The notes: generated by a model from the sequence alone, not told the origin. A stretch of DNA of 64,000 nt from CAZMZW01 sp964571135 (GCA_964571135.1 CAZMZW010000005.1:1-64000); one strand, 5' to 3'; counted from the first letter of the stretch, positions 33,451-41,552 are shown. Numbers and translations are program-made.

Positions 33451-34608
33451 ATGACAACACAAATGCTGCCTCGTGAACGGGTTCAAAAGACCCTAAATTT
33501 CCAGGAACCAGATCGAATACCAACAGCTGTTGGCGGGGGGCCTTATGGCATAGTGGACGAGGTTTATTTCAAACTTCTAAAATACTTTGACTTGGGTGAA
33601 CCAGTTGCGCCTTTTCGACAAGGCCATAATATTTCTTATATGGACGATCGCTTGTTGGAAAAATTGGGAACAGACCTGCGTTATGTTTATCCCACGGTAT
33701 CTCCAACCAGCCCTACCCAACCGACGAGCGCCCCTGATACATTTCTGGATGCTTTTGGGCAGAAATGGAAGCGCAATGTTCCATATTACTATACTGATAA
33801 AGGGTTACTCTCAGAAGCTCATACCATCGACCAGATTGATGAAATTGTTAGATGGCCCGATCCCAAAGACCCCCATTGGTTTGCTGGAATTCATACAAGA
33901 GCTCAAGAACTGCACGAATCCACTAATTACTGGATCACTGCCCGCATGGTCACCTCGCATGGGCCATATCAAATGGCCTGTGATTTACGCGGTACAGAGA
34001 ATTTTCTGATCGATCTTGTGCAGAACATAGATTTTGCATTTGCTTTGTTAAACCGCATTGGGGACACGCTTTGTGGGTTCTTGGATCAATATCTTTTAAC
34101 TTGTGGAAAATATATTGATATGATCGAACTTCCAGGTGATGATTATGCTGGAAATGATAATCTGGTAATGTCCCCCTTAATGTTCAGGAAATTTATCCAG
34201 CCCGTTATAATCCGCATGGTCAAGAGAGTAAAAACTTTCAACCCTGAAATAAAGATCATGCTCCATAGTGACGGCGCTATCGCCAAACTAATACCAGATC
34301 TGGTTAGTTCGGGGATAGATGTTATTCATCCCTTGGAGCCATTACCTGCGACAGATCAGTCAGCAGTAAAAAAAATATGCCAAAATGAATTGGCTATTTT
34401 AGGAGGTATTGATATATCCCATGCCTTGCCTGGGACGGAAGAGGATGTGATCAATGAAGTGAAGCGTTGTGTGGAAAGTCTTGCTCCAGGCGGGGGTTAT
34501 ATTTTAGCCCCCTCAAATCATCTTCAATCCGATGTACCACCGGTAAATATTGCAATGCTATTTAAATACGCTCGTTCGTTGGGTGGTTACCCGATAAATA
34601 AAAACTGA
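33451..34608 (+). CDS. Uroporphyrinogen decarboxylase-like protein (UroD/MtaA superfamily)
   Basis: A 385-residue UroD-fold protein with the standard opening LPRERVQKTLNFQEPDRIPT. The barrel shows DLRGTENFLIDLV, MIELPGDDYAGNDNLVMSP, IMLHSDGAIAKLIPDL and GGGYILAPSNHLQSDVP. In MtaA/MetE-type methyltransferases an HxC and a later cysteine hold zinc; here the motif is HSDG and the later position is serine, so thiolate zinc binding is unlikely. It probably belongs to the large uncharacterised group found in sugar and aromatic clusters. It is divergent from the paralogous Gfo/Idh/MocA gene and may be co-regulated with it. Confidence 0.83.
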   Translation: MTTQMLPRERVQKTLNFQEPDRIPTAVGGGPYGIVDEVYFKLLKYFDLGEPVAPFRQGHNISYMDDRLLEKLGTDLRYVYPTVSPTSPTQPTSAPDTFLDAFGQKWKRNVPYYYTDKGLLSEAHTIDQIDEIVRWPDPKDPHWFAGIHTRAQELHESTNYWITARMVTSHGPYQMACDLRGTENFLIDLVQNIDFAFALLNRIGDTLCGFLDQYLLTCGKYIDMIELPGDDYAGNDNLVMSPLMFRKFIQPVIIRMVKRVKTFNPEIKIMLHSDGAIAKLIPDLVSSGIDVIHPLEPLPATDQSAVKKICQNELAILGGIDISHALPGTEEDVINEVKRCVESLAPGGGYILAPSNHLQSDVPPVNIAMLFKYARSLGGYPINKN

Positions 34609-34653
34609 TAACGACAGTGCCTTCCGAATTTGGAAGACGATGCATCTTTTACT

Positions 34654-35355
34654 TCATTTTTTCTGTAAAGCCCGATCGCTGCGGGATAAAGCAATCCCAT
34701 GTGAGATGGTAGTATAAGTAAAAAAGGTGGTCAGGAGGATGATTACGCCAATGATGATCAGATTATACAGACTGATGATCGCAAAGGGTAATTGAATTTG
34801 CGGATTCCCCACGAAAAATATGATGGTATTGGCGCTCATCGCAATAATACGTGCCTCGGTGGGGCCTAATCTGCCGTAAGATATTTGGAATACGCCTTCC
34901 ACGGAAGTGATCAGGAAAACCAGGTTGGTCATGCATAAATAAGCGATAAGTGCCAGGATGGCAATCTTAAAATCCACATAAGGGGAGAACGCAAGGCCAA
35001 GAAAAATAAAGACCTCGGTAATGATATCGACAGCATGATCAATAAAGAAGCCATAGCGGGGTCGTTCGATTTTACGGTAGCGGGCTAAATTACCATCCAG
35101 GCTGTCACCCAGCCAGTTCAATACAAAACCCAGGTTGGCCAACCAGAGAAAATTCTTATCCAGGTTGGTCAGCAGGTAACTGACGCCAATGAGGATGCCA
35201 GCTAAAAAACCAAAAAAAGTCAACATATCGGGCGACACCCAGCTGGGTGTGATCTTTACCAGATACGCAAGTGCCGGCCTCTCCAATGGCCCCATCAGGA
35301 TATCATTTACCCTTTTATGTTTTTCAATTCCACCATTTTTCTGGTTTTTCGCCAT
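34654..35355 (-). CDS. CDP-alcohol phosphatidyltransferase
   Basis: A 233-residue membrane enzyme that transfers a phosphatidyl group from a CDP-activated lipid to an alcohol, or the reverse type. The catalytic motif DxxDGxxARx8GxxxDxxxD is complete: GDSLDGNLARYR then YGFFIDHAVD, starting near residue 85. About six membrane helices follow the usual pattern. The acceptor (glycerol phosphate, inositol phosphate or other) cannot be read from the sequence. It follows the acyltransferase gene by 36 bases on the same strand, an arrangement like part of the actinobacterial phosphatidylinositol mannoside locus. Confidence 0.9.
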   Translation of the reverse strand: MAKNQKNGGIEKHKRVNDILMGPLERPALAYLVKITPSWVSPDMLTFFGFLAGILIGVSYLLTNLDKNFLWLANLGFVLNWLGDSLDGNLARYRKIERPRYGFFIDHAVDIITEVFIFLGLAFSPYVDFKIAILALIAYLCMTNLVFLITSVEGVFQISYGRLGPTEARIIAMSANTIIFFVGNPQIQLPFAIISLYNLIIIGVIILLTTFFTYTTISHGIALSRSDRALQKK

Positions 35356-35391
35356 CAGAACTCCACGTTTGAAATATCCCCTTATTATAAT

Positions 35392-36294
35392 TCAAGGTGT
35401 TTTATTTAGTGTCCAGGGCCAGACTGGATAAAACATTGACCACTGTTCAGGAGCGGAAGAAATGAATCTTTGTGCCTCTTTTAAAACCATTTCCGCATTG
35501 GTTATAAATTCCAGATCTTTATCTTCATTTGGAATGAAATTAATAATATCGGAACAATCAATTGAATATGCACCCCGTTCTGTACCCAGGCAGGAGGCAA
35601 CCACAAAATCCGATTCGGTCTTGGCCGCCAGGGATACATAGGTGACCGGCACAGGGGAGGAATATCCAAAAAATCTTGGCCAGTGATTGGAATTTTCCAT
35701 CGGTCGGTCCATCCCGGTTAATACCAATCCGCCATTATTTAACCTTTCTCTGGCAGTACGCAGACTTGCCAAAGACATGGGGATTATTTCAATTCCGTAA
35801 TCCCTGCGCATTTTATTCTGCCATTGATAGCCGCCGGGGGGCTGTGGATAAGAGAGCACCAGCACTGGGAAATTATGCAGCGCCAAGACTCGGCCGGCCA
35901 GATCAAAATTGCTCATATGTGGCGCCAGGATGATGGTCCCTTTTTTCCCTGCTAATCTTTCATTCAAAGATCGAATGATTTTTGGGCTCAGGGTGACCAT
36001 TTTCATAATCTGCTCAGGGTAGGGCAGGTAATGATAAAGGTCGTAGAGGCAATCTGCTGTGTGCTGGAATGTTTTTAAGGTGATTGCATCCAGTTGACCG
36101 GAATCCATCTTTTTTCCACTAACGATCCACTGATTGGCGCGTACAGCCTTCACCATTGGAATCTTTTTAAATGAGACGATCTTGCCGGCAATCCATTCAG
36201 CCAGGCGGTACCCGGTCTCAGGTGGGATTATCCTGCCAAGGGTTAGTACAAAGCCAACCCCGATTTTGCTATTTGCCAGATCTTGAAAATTCAT
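35392..36294 (-). CDS. LPLAT-family lipid acyltransferase (LpxL/PatA-like)
   Basis: A 300-residue lysophospholipid acyltransferase of the HtrB/LpxL superfamily. The catalytic HxxxxD motif is HMSNFD near residue 129 (IILAPHMSNFDLAGRVL). Substrate-binding features are GLVLTGMDRP and the ending PEQWSMFYPVWPW, typical of PatA-like phosphatidylinositol mannoside acyltransferases and LpxL. Anaerolineae are not known to make LPS, so acylation of a glycolipid or PI-mannoside is more likely than lipid A. It is the first gene of a two-gene run with the CDP-alcohol phosphatidyltransferase. Confidence 0.87.
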   Translation of the reverse strand: MNFQDLANSKIGVGFVLTLGRIIPPETGYRLAEWIAGKIVSFKKIPMVKAVRANQWIVSGKKMDSGQLDAITLKTFQHTADCLYDLYHYLPYPEQIMKMVTLSPKIIRSLNERLAGKKGTIILAPHMSNFDLAGRVLALHNFPVLVLSYPQPPGGYQWQNKMRRDYGIEIIPMSLASLRTARERLNNGGLVLTGMDRPMENSNHWPRFFGYSSPVPVTYVSLAAKTESDFVVASCLGTERGAYSIDCSDIINFIPNEDKDLEFITNAEMVLKEAQRFISSAPEQWSMFYPVWPWTLNKTP

Positions 36295-36815
36295 TTTGTT
36301 ATTGAACGAGAAAGAATCTTAAGATTGAACAATCATACACTGTATCCCAAGGAAGTTTATTACTAATTTTACAAACAATACTCCAATCGTATGATCGAAA
36401 TTTATTGTCTGGATGTATGAAAATTAAGGAACAATCATTCTCAGGAAACAATCGCTTTGACGTTACTAATATCCAATGTAGAGTGTATTGAATTTATCAC
36501 AAGCTTATTTCAATTACATCTTTGATTGGAGTTTTTTTCAAAGAGATTGGTGAATGAACGTAAACCCTGCAAGAGTGTATTGATATATTCTCCTGCGATT
36601 AATTGAATGGATTAACAATGAATCATTTAGATGTCAGCAAGGCCATTATTTCTTTAGTTCAAGTAGCACGTGCAACAAAAGTGGAAAGTTGAAGCGCGAA
36701 GATCGATCATTACTTTGCACACCCATTTTGGCTTGGGAACGCGGTATAAATGAGGACACAAATAGATTGATAAAACAAAATTTCCCCTATCCATATTGAA
36801 CAACCGATCCGAGGT
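36295..36815. other. AT-rich intergenic region with possible gene remnant
   Basis: No intact gene is supported over 521 bases. A short plus-strand frame from ATG 36618 (MNHLDVSKAIISLVQVARAT) stops after 24 codons, and similar coding-like sequence seems to continue in another frame, which may be a decayed gene. The 5' region of the acyltransferase operon lies at the left end. Confidence 0.35.
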
Positions 36816-37439
36816 TTATTTTTGTAAATGTATTTCTGAGAGTCTGGCAATTAATGCAATTCGATCAAACAATTCTTCAAATGTTGCCCCCCAACTTAAA
36901 ATCCCAATACCTTTAATTAATAATGTCTGATATTTGATTAGATAATCAGAAAACTGTGTATCTGATGGTTCAGTGCAGACAACTGAATCCAATATTTCAT
37001 CAGTATCATTCAATATTCCTTTTGGAGGTTTTTTCATCTGGTTGGCTAAAATGCATACTGCATTGGGTTGGCAAATCATAACTGTCTTTGCAGAGGTATT
37101 TTTATAAATCATGCGGTGCCATTCAATATGGCGTACAGGCAATGTTTCTGACACCCCCATTTCCCTATGGATGACTGAAATAAGGATGTTTTCCTCAGTC
37201 AATCGGGCAATCGGGGAATTTGTAGGATTGATAATAAATTTTCCACCAGCCAGTCTTATGCTATACTCACCCAAAGATCCGGCGAAAAAACCAAGCTGAT
37301 CTGCCAAGTGCACATCTTCACAAAAAGATATTAAGACCACTCGTGATGCAACGGCATTGCGAGTGGTCTTTTGAATCCTGCTTGGTGAATTTACTAAATT
37401 GACAATTTTATTTGTCAGATCCTGAAATGATTTAAGCAT
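36816..37439 (-). CDS. Class II aldolase/adducin-like protein lacking all zinc ligands
   Basis: A 207-residue protein with the outline of AraD/FucA-type aldolases: AGGKFIINPTNSPIARLTEENIL (the GNxS/GxLT region), then HIEWHRMIYKN, then a region equal to VVHTHP, and a final LIKGIGILSWG that equals the usual IKNHG. All three zinc histidines are changed (VMICQPNAV instead of HTHP; GIG instead of NHG). The fold is kept over full length and no stop codon interrupts it, so it may be a non-catalytic homologue or a decaying gene. It is the last gene of the polyol PTS run, 55 bases after the SAF oxidoreductase. Confidence 0.7.
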   Translation of the reverse strand: MLKSFQDLTNKIVNLVNSPSRIQKTTRNAVASRVVLISFCEDVHLADQLGFFAGSLGEYSIRLAGGKFIINPTNSPIARLTEENILISVIHREMGVSETLPVRHIEWHRMIYKNTSAKTVMICQPNAVCILANQMKKPPKGILNDTDEILDSVVCTEPSDTQFSDYLIKYQTLLIKGIGILSWGATFEELFDRIALIARLSEIHLQK

Positions 37440-37494
37440 GAAAATAGTTACCAGGTTTCATCGTCAATTGTTCAATTGATGCAGCATCTCCCAC

Positions 37495-38799
37495 TTACAC
37501 ATAACCCAGCATTTTATCCTGAAGCCAACGCAAATGATAGATAGCCTGGCCCTGGTTCAAATCTACCTCAGAAGAATGGAGCGGTTGCCCTTTCTTCACA
37601 TCTTTTGTCATTGTTGCGCCCACAACCAAACCTAATGGAACAAGCTCTTCTTTGCGTGCAACAGTCGCTTTCTCAATAGTCCCATAAACAGTGTATCCAC
37701 CCAGGTAATCGATCTTTTCGCCAGCTTTTAAGTCACGTTTTGCCATGGTGACGGTCTCGGCCACAGGTGCGTTGTGTGTTGCCAGGGTTTCTTCATCATT
37801 AAAAACAGCCCGTAAAATTGAAATTGGAGTTTCGAGATTTGCCAGATGATAGGGGCGGTAAAGCGCCCAGTAATTACCATGCCCACTCAGATGGAGATAG
37901 TTCAAATCAGCAATAATCTTGGGTTGATCAGTGGTGATCACCACGAAAACACCGGGTGCAATCTTTCCCACCGCATAATCCACGGCATGGCGTGTTTGCA
38001 AGATACCGCCATCCTTCTTGGGAACAAATAGCTTCGGCAAATCACTGACTTCTGCGTAGGGTCCGTGCGCACCGCGGCATTCCGGTTCGTAACCAGTGCC
38101 ATTTGCCATGGCAGTCATTTCCGCCATGGTCTTAGTGCCGTCCACAAATGCAGCCAGCATCTTTGGATTCATGTTTTGTCTCTTGGCATTTTCAGCCACA
38201 GTGGTGGGATTTGCATTGGGATCCAGTGGATTATTTTTACCTTTTCCGATACAGACTACCTCAAATCCCAGTGTGACTGCAAAATCATATAACTCTTTAA
38301 CTGAGCCAGGTTCATCACCTGCCACCAGCGTATAAACCACGCCAGCCGATTCGGCCATCTTTGAAAGATAATAACCAATAACCACATCTGTTTCAACGTT
38401 CATATTAACAACAGGTTTGCGATTTAATAAAGCGGCATGGCAGAATTTCGCGCCAACTTCAGGAATACCAGTAGATTCGACCACCACATCTAAATTTGGG
38501 ATCTCAACAAGCATGTCAGCATTATTGCTGGCGATGCGCTTGCCAGATTCGATGGATTTGGCCGCTTTGATGGGATCATTATCATTCTCTATCACCAGAT
38601 CCTTTTTAACACCGGCCTCCTGATAAGAAGCTTTGGAACGGCCGGAAATAACATCTGCCACAGCCACCACGCGTATCCCCTGCATTTTTTCGATCTGGCT
38701 GATCAAACCAGTACCCATTTGACCCGCCCCGACCAAACCCACACGGATAGGAAAACCCCGTTCCTCGAATAATTCATGTAACATTTCTAAATATGACAT
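37495..38799 (-). CDS. NAD(P)-dependent oxidoreductase with C-terminal SAF domain
   Basis: A 434-residue enzyme with a Rossmann fold (VGLVGAGQMGTGLI near residues 19-32) resembling homoserine dehydrogenase. A catalytic domain follows with VVESTGIPEVGAKF, VNMNVETDVVIG and YTLVAGDEPGSVKEL. The C-terminal SAF domain begins near residue 350 (AKRDLKAGEKIDYLGG, LVVGATMTKDVKKGQPL). Members are found beside polyol transport genes, but the substrate is not established to my knowledge. Position right after the PTS IIA gene (25 bases) suggests it oxidises the phosphorylated polyol, taking the place of sorbitol-6-phosphate dehydrogenase, which is missing. Confidence 0.85.
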   Translation of the reverse strand: MSYLEMLHELFEERGFPIRVGLVGAGQMGTGLISQIEKMQGIRVVAVADVISGRSKASYQEAGVKKDLVIENDNDPIKAAKSIESGKRIASNNADMLVEIPNLDVVVESTGIPEVGAKFCHAALLNRKPVVNMNVETDVVIGYYLSKMAESAGVVYTLVAGDEPGSVKELYDFAVTLGFEVVCIGKGKNNPLDPNANPTTVAENAKRQNMNPKMLAAFVDGTKTMAEMTAMANGTGYEPECRGAHGPYAEVSDLPKLFVPKKDGGILQTRHAVDYAVGKIAPGVFVVITTDQPKIIADLNYLHLSGHGNYWALYRPYHLANLETPISILRAVFNDEETLATHNAPVAETVTMAKRDLKAGEKIDYLGGYTVYGTIEKATVARKEELVPLGLVVGATMTKDVKKGQPLHSSEVDLNQGQAIYHLRWLQDKMLGYV

Positions 38800-38823
38800 T
38801 TCAATTCATCCTTCTCTTCATTA

Positions 38824-39183
38824 TTAATTTTCAATTCTAAAAATTGTGCCAACCGTGATATCCGGCAAAGGTTTTGATTCCACATTGACATCACCTGGCA
38901 GCCGGGCTTTTTCCTCTCCGTTAAACTTGAGGATTAAATGTCCCAAATTGGCAAGATTGGTATTTGCCACATCTCCGACAGCTAATATTTTATAAACTTC
39001 ATTATTAATAAAAACTTTATCTCCCGGCTCGAGAGGTGCGGTCAGTTGTTTAGCATCATGGATAATGGAAAATTCAACTAATTCTTCTGGCGCATCTGCA
39101 CCAAAAAGCACCAGTATTCCTGCTTGTATGAATTCTTGAACCAGAGGTCCAATGGAGATAACTTTTCCCTGAAATTTGATCAT
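38824..39183 (-). CDS. srlB: PTS glucitol/sorbitol-type IIA component
   Basis: A 119-residue cytoplasmic phosphocarrier that passes phosphate from HPr to the IIB domain. Aligned by eye to E. coli SrlB it keeps the FGADAPEELVEFSIIH block, with H42 at the phospho-histidine position, and VGDVANTNLANLGHLILKFNG. It ends with TVGTIFRIEN, close to the SrlB tail. It lies third from the end of the polyol operon, about 85 bases after the IIB gene. The intervening gap holds a 9-bp hairpin that may tune mRNA stability. Confidence 0.92.
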   Translation of the reverse strand: MIKFQGKVISIGPLVQEFIQAGILVLFGADAPEELVEFSIIHDAKQLTAPLEPGDKVFINNEVYKILAVGDVANTNLANLGHLILKFNGEEKARLPGDVNVESKPLPDITVGTIFRIEN

Positions 39184-39214
39184 TGTTGCCGCCTAATACG
39201 ATCAATTAATACCG

Positions 39215-39236
39215 CTTCCGCCCCGAAGGGCGGAAG
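39215..39236. promoter_or_regulatory. Intercistronic hairpin between IIB and IIA genes
   Basis: A perfect 9-bp stem CTTCCGCCC/GGGCGGAAG (39215-39223 with 39228-39236) and a CGAA tetraloop. There is no T-run on either side, so an mRNA-processing or stabilising role is more likely than termination. Confidence 0.6.
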
Positions 39237-39267
39237 ATTAGCATAAAATGTGCTAAAGTCCAACTGA

Positions 39268-39648
39268 CTAGTCGAGGACTTCGATATCTTCCTCACGCAC
39301 TCCTGAAACAAATATATCCTCAGTAATAAAACGGAAGAGTGGTCCAGAAGGTGAGGTTGGATAAATATCTACAGTGGGAACCTTTTTCATTGGGTAGACA
39401 CCTACACGCGCTGTACCACCGCAATCGATTACGCAAACGGCAATTTGATCAAACGGCGCTCCGGATTTAAAACCATCAAAAGGCGTTCCTCCGCATAACT
39501 TGGCAATTTTTGCGGCTAAAGGATGAATACCACCACCGGTTACAGAATAAACAAGATTCCGTTTATCAGTCGGTTCGATGGTCAATGGACCACCCCAACC
39601 TTTCGGGCCGGCTTTGATCTTAATTTTGTGATACTTTTTATCTGCCAT
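39268..39648 (-). CDS. PTS glucitol/sorbitol-type IIB component (N-terminal half of SrlE as a separate gene)
   Basis: A 126-residue cytoplasmic phosphotransfer protein. It aligns to residues 1 to about 125 of E. coli SrlE: GWGGPLTIEP, SVTGGGIHPLAAKIAKL and VIDCGGTARVGVYPMKKVPT. C76 in VIDCGGT is the expected phosphocysteine. It ends at EDIFVSGVREEDIEVLD, exactly where the SrlE membrane half would begin, and that half is encoded separately upstream. The gap to it contains an 11-bp inverted repeat. It takes phosphate from IIA and gives it to the incoming polyol. Confidence 0.92.
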   Translation of the reverse strand: MADKKYHKIKIKAGPKGWGGPLTIEPTDKRNLVYSVTGGGIHPLAAKIAKLCGGTPFDGFKSGAPFDQIAVCVIDCGGTARVGVYPMKKVPTVDIYPTSPSGPLFRFITEDIFVSGVREEDIEVLD

Positions 39649-39709
39649 GTAAAATTAATCTCCTTTTCCTTTTATAATGAAACTATTATAATAATAATTG
39701 CTCGTTACC

Positions 39710-39758
39710 GAAGGGAGACGATTGACTCGTTTAGCCGCGTGTTGACCCGTCTCCCTTC
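39710..39758. promoter_or_regulatory. Intercistronic inverted repeat between IIC2 and IIB genes
   Basis: An 11-bp perfect inverted repeat GAAGGGAGACG/CGTCTCCCTTC (39710-39720 with 39748-39758) with a 27-base loop. It lacks a T-run. It lies in the 127-base gap where the SrlE protein is split. Confidence 0.6.
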
Positions 39759-39775
39759 AAGTTTTACTTAACTAC

Positions 39776-40315
39776 TTACGAGTACAAACCGGCGCTTGCT
39801 AACCAGGCCAAAACTACAGCAATTGGGCCAGTGATGAAGCGGGAGAATAGGATGGCAGGAACACCGACTTCAATAGTTTCGGGTTCCGCTTCACCCAGGG
39901 ACAAACCAACCGGGATGAAGTCGCATCCCACCTGAGGGTTGATGGCGAAAAGAGCAGGAAGCGCCATTTGCGGTGGAATGGTTCCCTGACCGATCAAGGT
40001 ACCCAGAAGAGTACCAATGACCTGAGCGATGACAGCACCGGGTCCCAGTAGCGGGGAAAGCACTGGGAAACCGACGATGAGTGACATCACAATCAGACCA
40101 ACCGGACTGGAAGCCAGGGGGGATAACGTCTTCGCAAGTACATCACCAATACCAGATTTCAGAATGATGCCGATGATCATGGAAATGAAGGCCATGAAGG
40201 GCAGTACATTTTTGATAACCTGGTCGATGGATTCGCGGCCTGCTTGAAAAAAGATACCTACAACTTTACCAGCACCGCGACCGATTTTCTCAAGAAATTT
40301 AGCAATTGCATTCAT
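39776..40315 (-). CDS. PTS glucitol/sorbitol-type IIC2 component (C-terminal half of SrlE as a separate gene)
   Basis: A 179-residue membrane protein matching the C-terminal half of E. coli SrlE over its full length: FFQAGRESIDQVIKNVLPFM, SGIGDVLAKTLSPLASSPVG, LGPGAVIAQVIGTLLG and ALPALFAINPQVGCDFIPVG. It forms part of the polyol channel together with SrlA. In the usual arrangement it is fused behind IIB; here it is its own gene and precedes IIB in the operon. Only 10 bases separate it from srlA. Confidence 0.92.
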   Translation of the reverse strand: MNAIAKFLEKIGRGAGKVVGIFFQAGRESIDQVIKNVLPFMAFISMIIGIILKSGIGDVLAKTLSPLASSPVGLIVMSLIVGFPVLSPLLGPGAVIAQVIGTLLGTLIGQGTIPPQMALPALFAINPQVGCDFIPVGLSLGEAEPETIEVGVPAILFSRFITGPIAVVLAWLASAGLYS

Positions 40316-40325
40316 GGGTATCCTC

Positions 40326-40877
40326 CTATGCCTTCGATGTCTTCACGGGGGCCTTACGGCCAACCATAACAGCAGTAATCCACTCGGTAACGATACCGCG
40401 GATCAGGATGACTACCAGGCCAACCAGCAGGTAACGAATGGCCAGATCACCAAGGGACAATCCCAGAGTGGTAATACCAGCGGCAATACCAGCCCAGACA
40501 AAGAGCTCACCCGGGTTGACGTGGGGGAAAATACCCAAAGGCGGGTGCACAAAACTAACTGCTGCATCATAGAAAGCGGGTTTATACCGCTCGGGCAGGA
40601 AGCGCCCCATGGTGTACGCCATTGGGTTTGTTAAAAAGAATACAGCCAGGAAGGGCAAAATCATATAACGTAATGGATAGTAGAGAATTCCTGGTTTGGC
40701 AGCCGTTTTACCCAATCCTTCGATCCGCTCGGGACCGATTATTGCGATCAGGGCATTGACTGCAGTCATTAAAACGATCAGGGTTGGGATTATTCCACCA
40801 ACTAAGCTAAGAAATACTTCGCCACCTTTTTGGAACAATCCAATGAAACCCTGAGCAAACGCTGCTAATGCTTCCAT
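40326..40877 (-). CDS. srlA: PTS glucitol/sorbitol-type IIC component
   Basis: A 183-residue inner-membrane permease subunit. It lines up with E. coli SrlA throughout: GFIGLFQKGGEVFLSLVGGIIP, FLTNPMAYTMGRFLPERYKP, LGIFPHVNPGELFVWAGIAAG and YLLVGLVVILIRGIVTEW (parts shown). About four to five membrane helices. It lies between gutM and the IIC2 gene. Its leader contains six copies of the tetranucleotide ACTT. Confidence 0.92.
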   Translation of the reverse strand: MEALAAFAQGFIGLFQKGGEVFLSLVGGIIPTLIVLMTAVNALIAIIGPERIEGLGKTAAKPGILYYPLRYMILPFLAVFFLTNPMAYTMGRFLPERYKPAFYDAAVSFVHPPLGIFPHVNPGELFVWAGIAAGITTLGLSLGDLAIRYLLVGLVVILIRGIVTEWITAVMVGRKAPVKTSKA

Positions 40878-40906
40878 TGCTATTTACCTCCAATAAGATT
40901 GATTTG

Positions 40907-40930
40907 ACTTACTTACTTACTTACTTACTT
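40907..40930. repeat. Tetranucleotide tandem repeat (ACTT)6 upstream of srlA
   Basis: Six uninterrupted copies of ACTT (AAGT on the coding strand) fill most of the 59-base gap between the gutM stop and the srlA start, ending 30 bases before the ATG. Copy-number change would alter leader length but not a reading frame. Confidence 0.85.
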
Positions 40931-40936
40931 CTTTTA

Positions 40937-41449
40937 TTACTGAACGTTTTCACTTGTTTTTTTCGCTTTCTTTTCCACCTCCTTTCCTCTTTTTAAAGGC
41001 GATTTTTCGATGAATGATTTCTGGATTGCCTTTTTCTGAAGAGAAGATTCGTCAGTTTTTATTTCCGCTGCTTTTTTCCTGGCTTTTTCAATTTCAGTGA
41101 CTGAACTTTGAAAAGCACTCCGCAATTTCTTTGAAATGGATAACCCACTTGAATCATCCATAATATCTTTAATATAGAATCCTTCAACTTCTTTCACTGG
41201 TTTTAACGAGGCGAATACTGTCCAACCGGATAATTGCTCGGCATGCAAAATTTTATCGGTTTTATCCACAGTGAGGACACCATAAATCCGCCTCTTGTAC
41301 ATGGAGCCCGACATACCGACTGAAGTAATGCCGTCTTTACGCATTTGGCTTACGCGTTTGTAAAAACGGCGCATTTGAAAAAAGGACATCGCGAATTGTA
41401 ATGCCCAGGCAAGGACAAAAATAATGATAATTGTGGCGCCAAGTTGCAT
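40937..41449 (-). CDS. gutM: GutM-like glucitol operon accessory/activator protein
   Basis: A 170-residue protein of the GutM/SrlM family. An N-terminal membrane helix (residues about 5-25, ATIIIIFVLAWALQFAMSFF) precedes the family core FYKRVSQMRKDGITSVGMSG and YGVLTVDKTDKILHAEQLSG. A charged lysine/glutamate-rich tail follows (KARKKAAEIKT). In enteric bacteria GutM acts as an activator of the glucitol operon, while the membrane helix suggests anchoring. It is the first gene of the PTS part of the cluster. A palindrome and a weak promoter lie upstream. Confidence 0.85.
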   Translation of the reverse strand: MQLGATIIIIFVLAWALQFAMSFFQMRRFYKRVSQMRKDGITSVGMSGSMYKRRIYGVLTVDKTDKILHAEQLSGWTVFASLKPVKEVEGFYIKDIMDDSSGLSISKKLRSAFQSSVTEIEKARKKAAEIKTDESSLQKKAIQKSFIEKSPLKRGKEVEKKAKKTSENVQ

Positions 41450-41552
41450 GATTAATTAATCCGTTTCACATTGATATGCTTCTAATGATCTCCTGCCGAT
41501 TTCTGAATCGGTAATACCCGCACTCAACAAGAAAAGAACCTGATTAAACAAC

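Noticed and set aside
34620..34660. Possible terminator between the UroD-like and phosphatidyltransferase genes
   Set aside because: Only a five-base CTTCC/GGAAG stem is visible and the T-rich stretch is too far from it.
40907..40930. (ACTT)6 considered as part of a CRISPR-like array
   Set aside because: The unit is four bases with no spacers; it is a simple tandem repeat.
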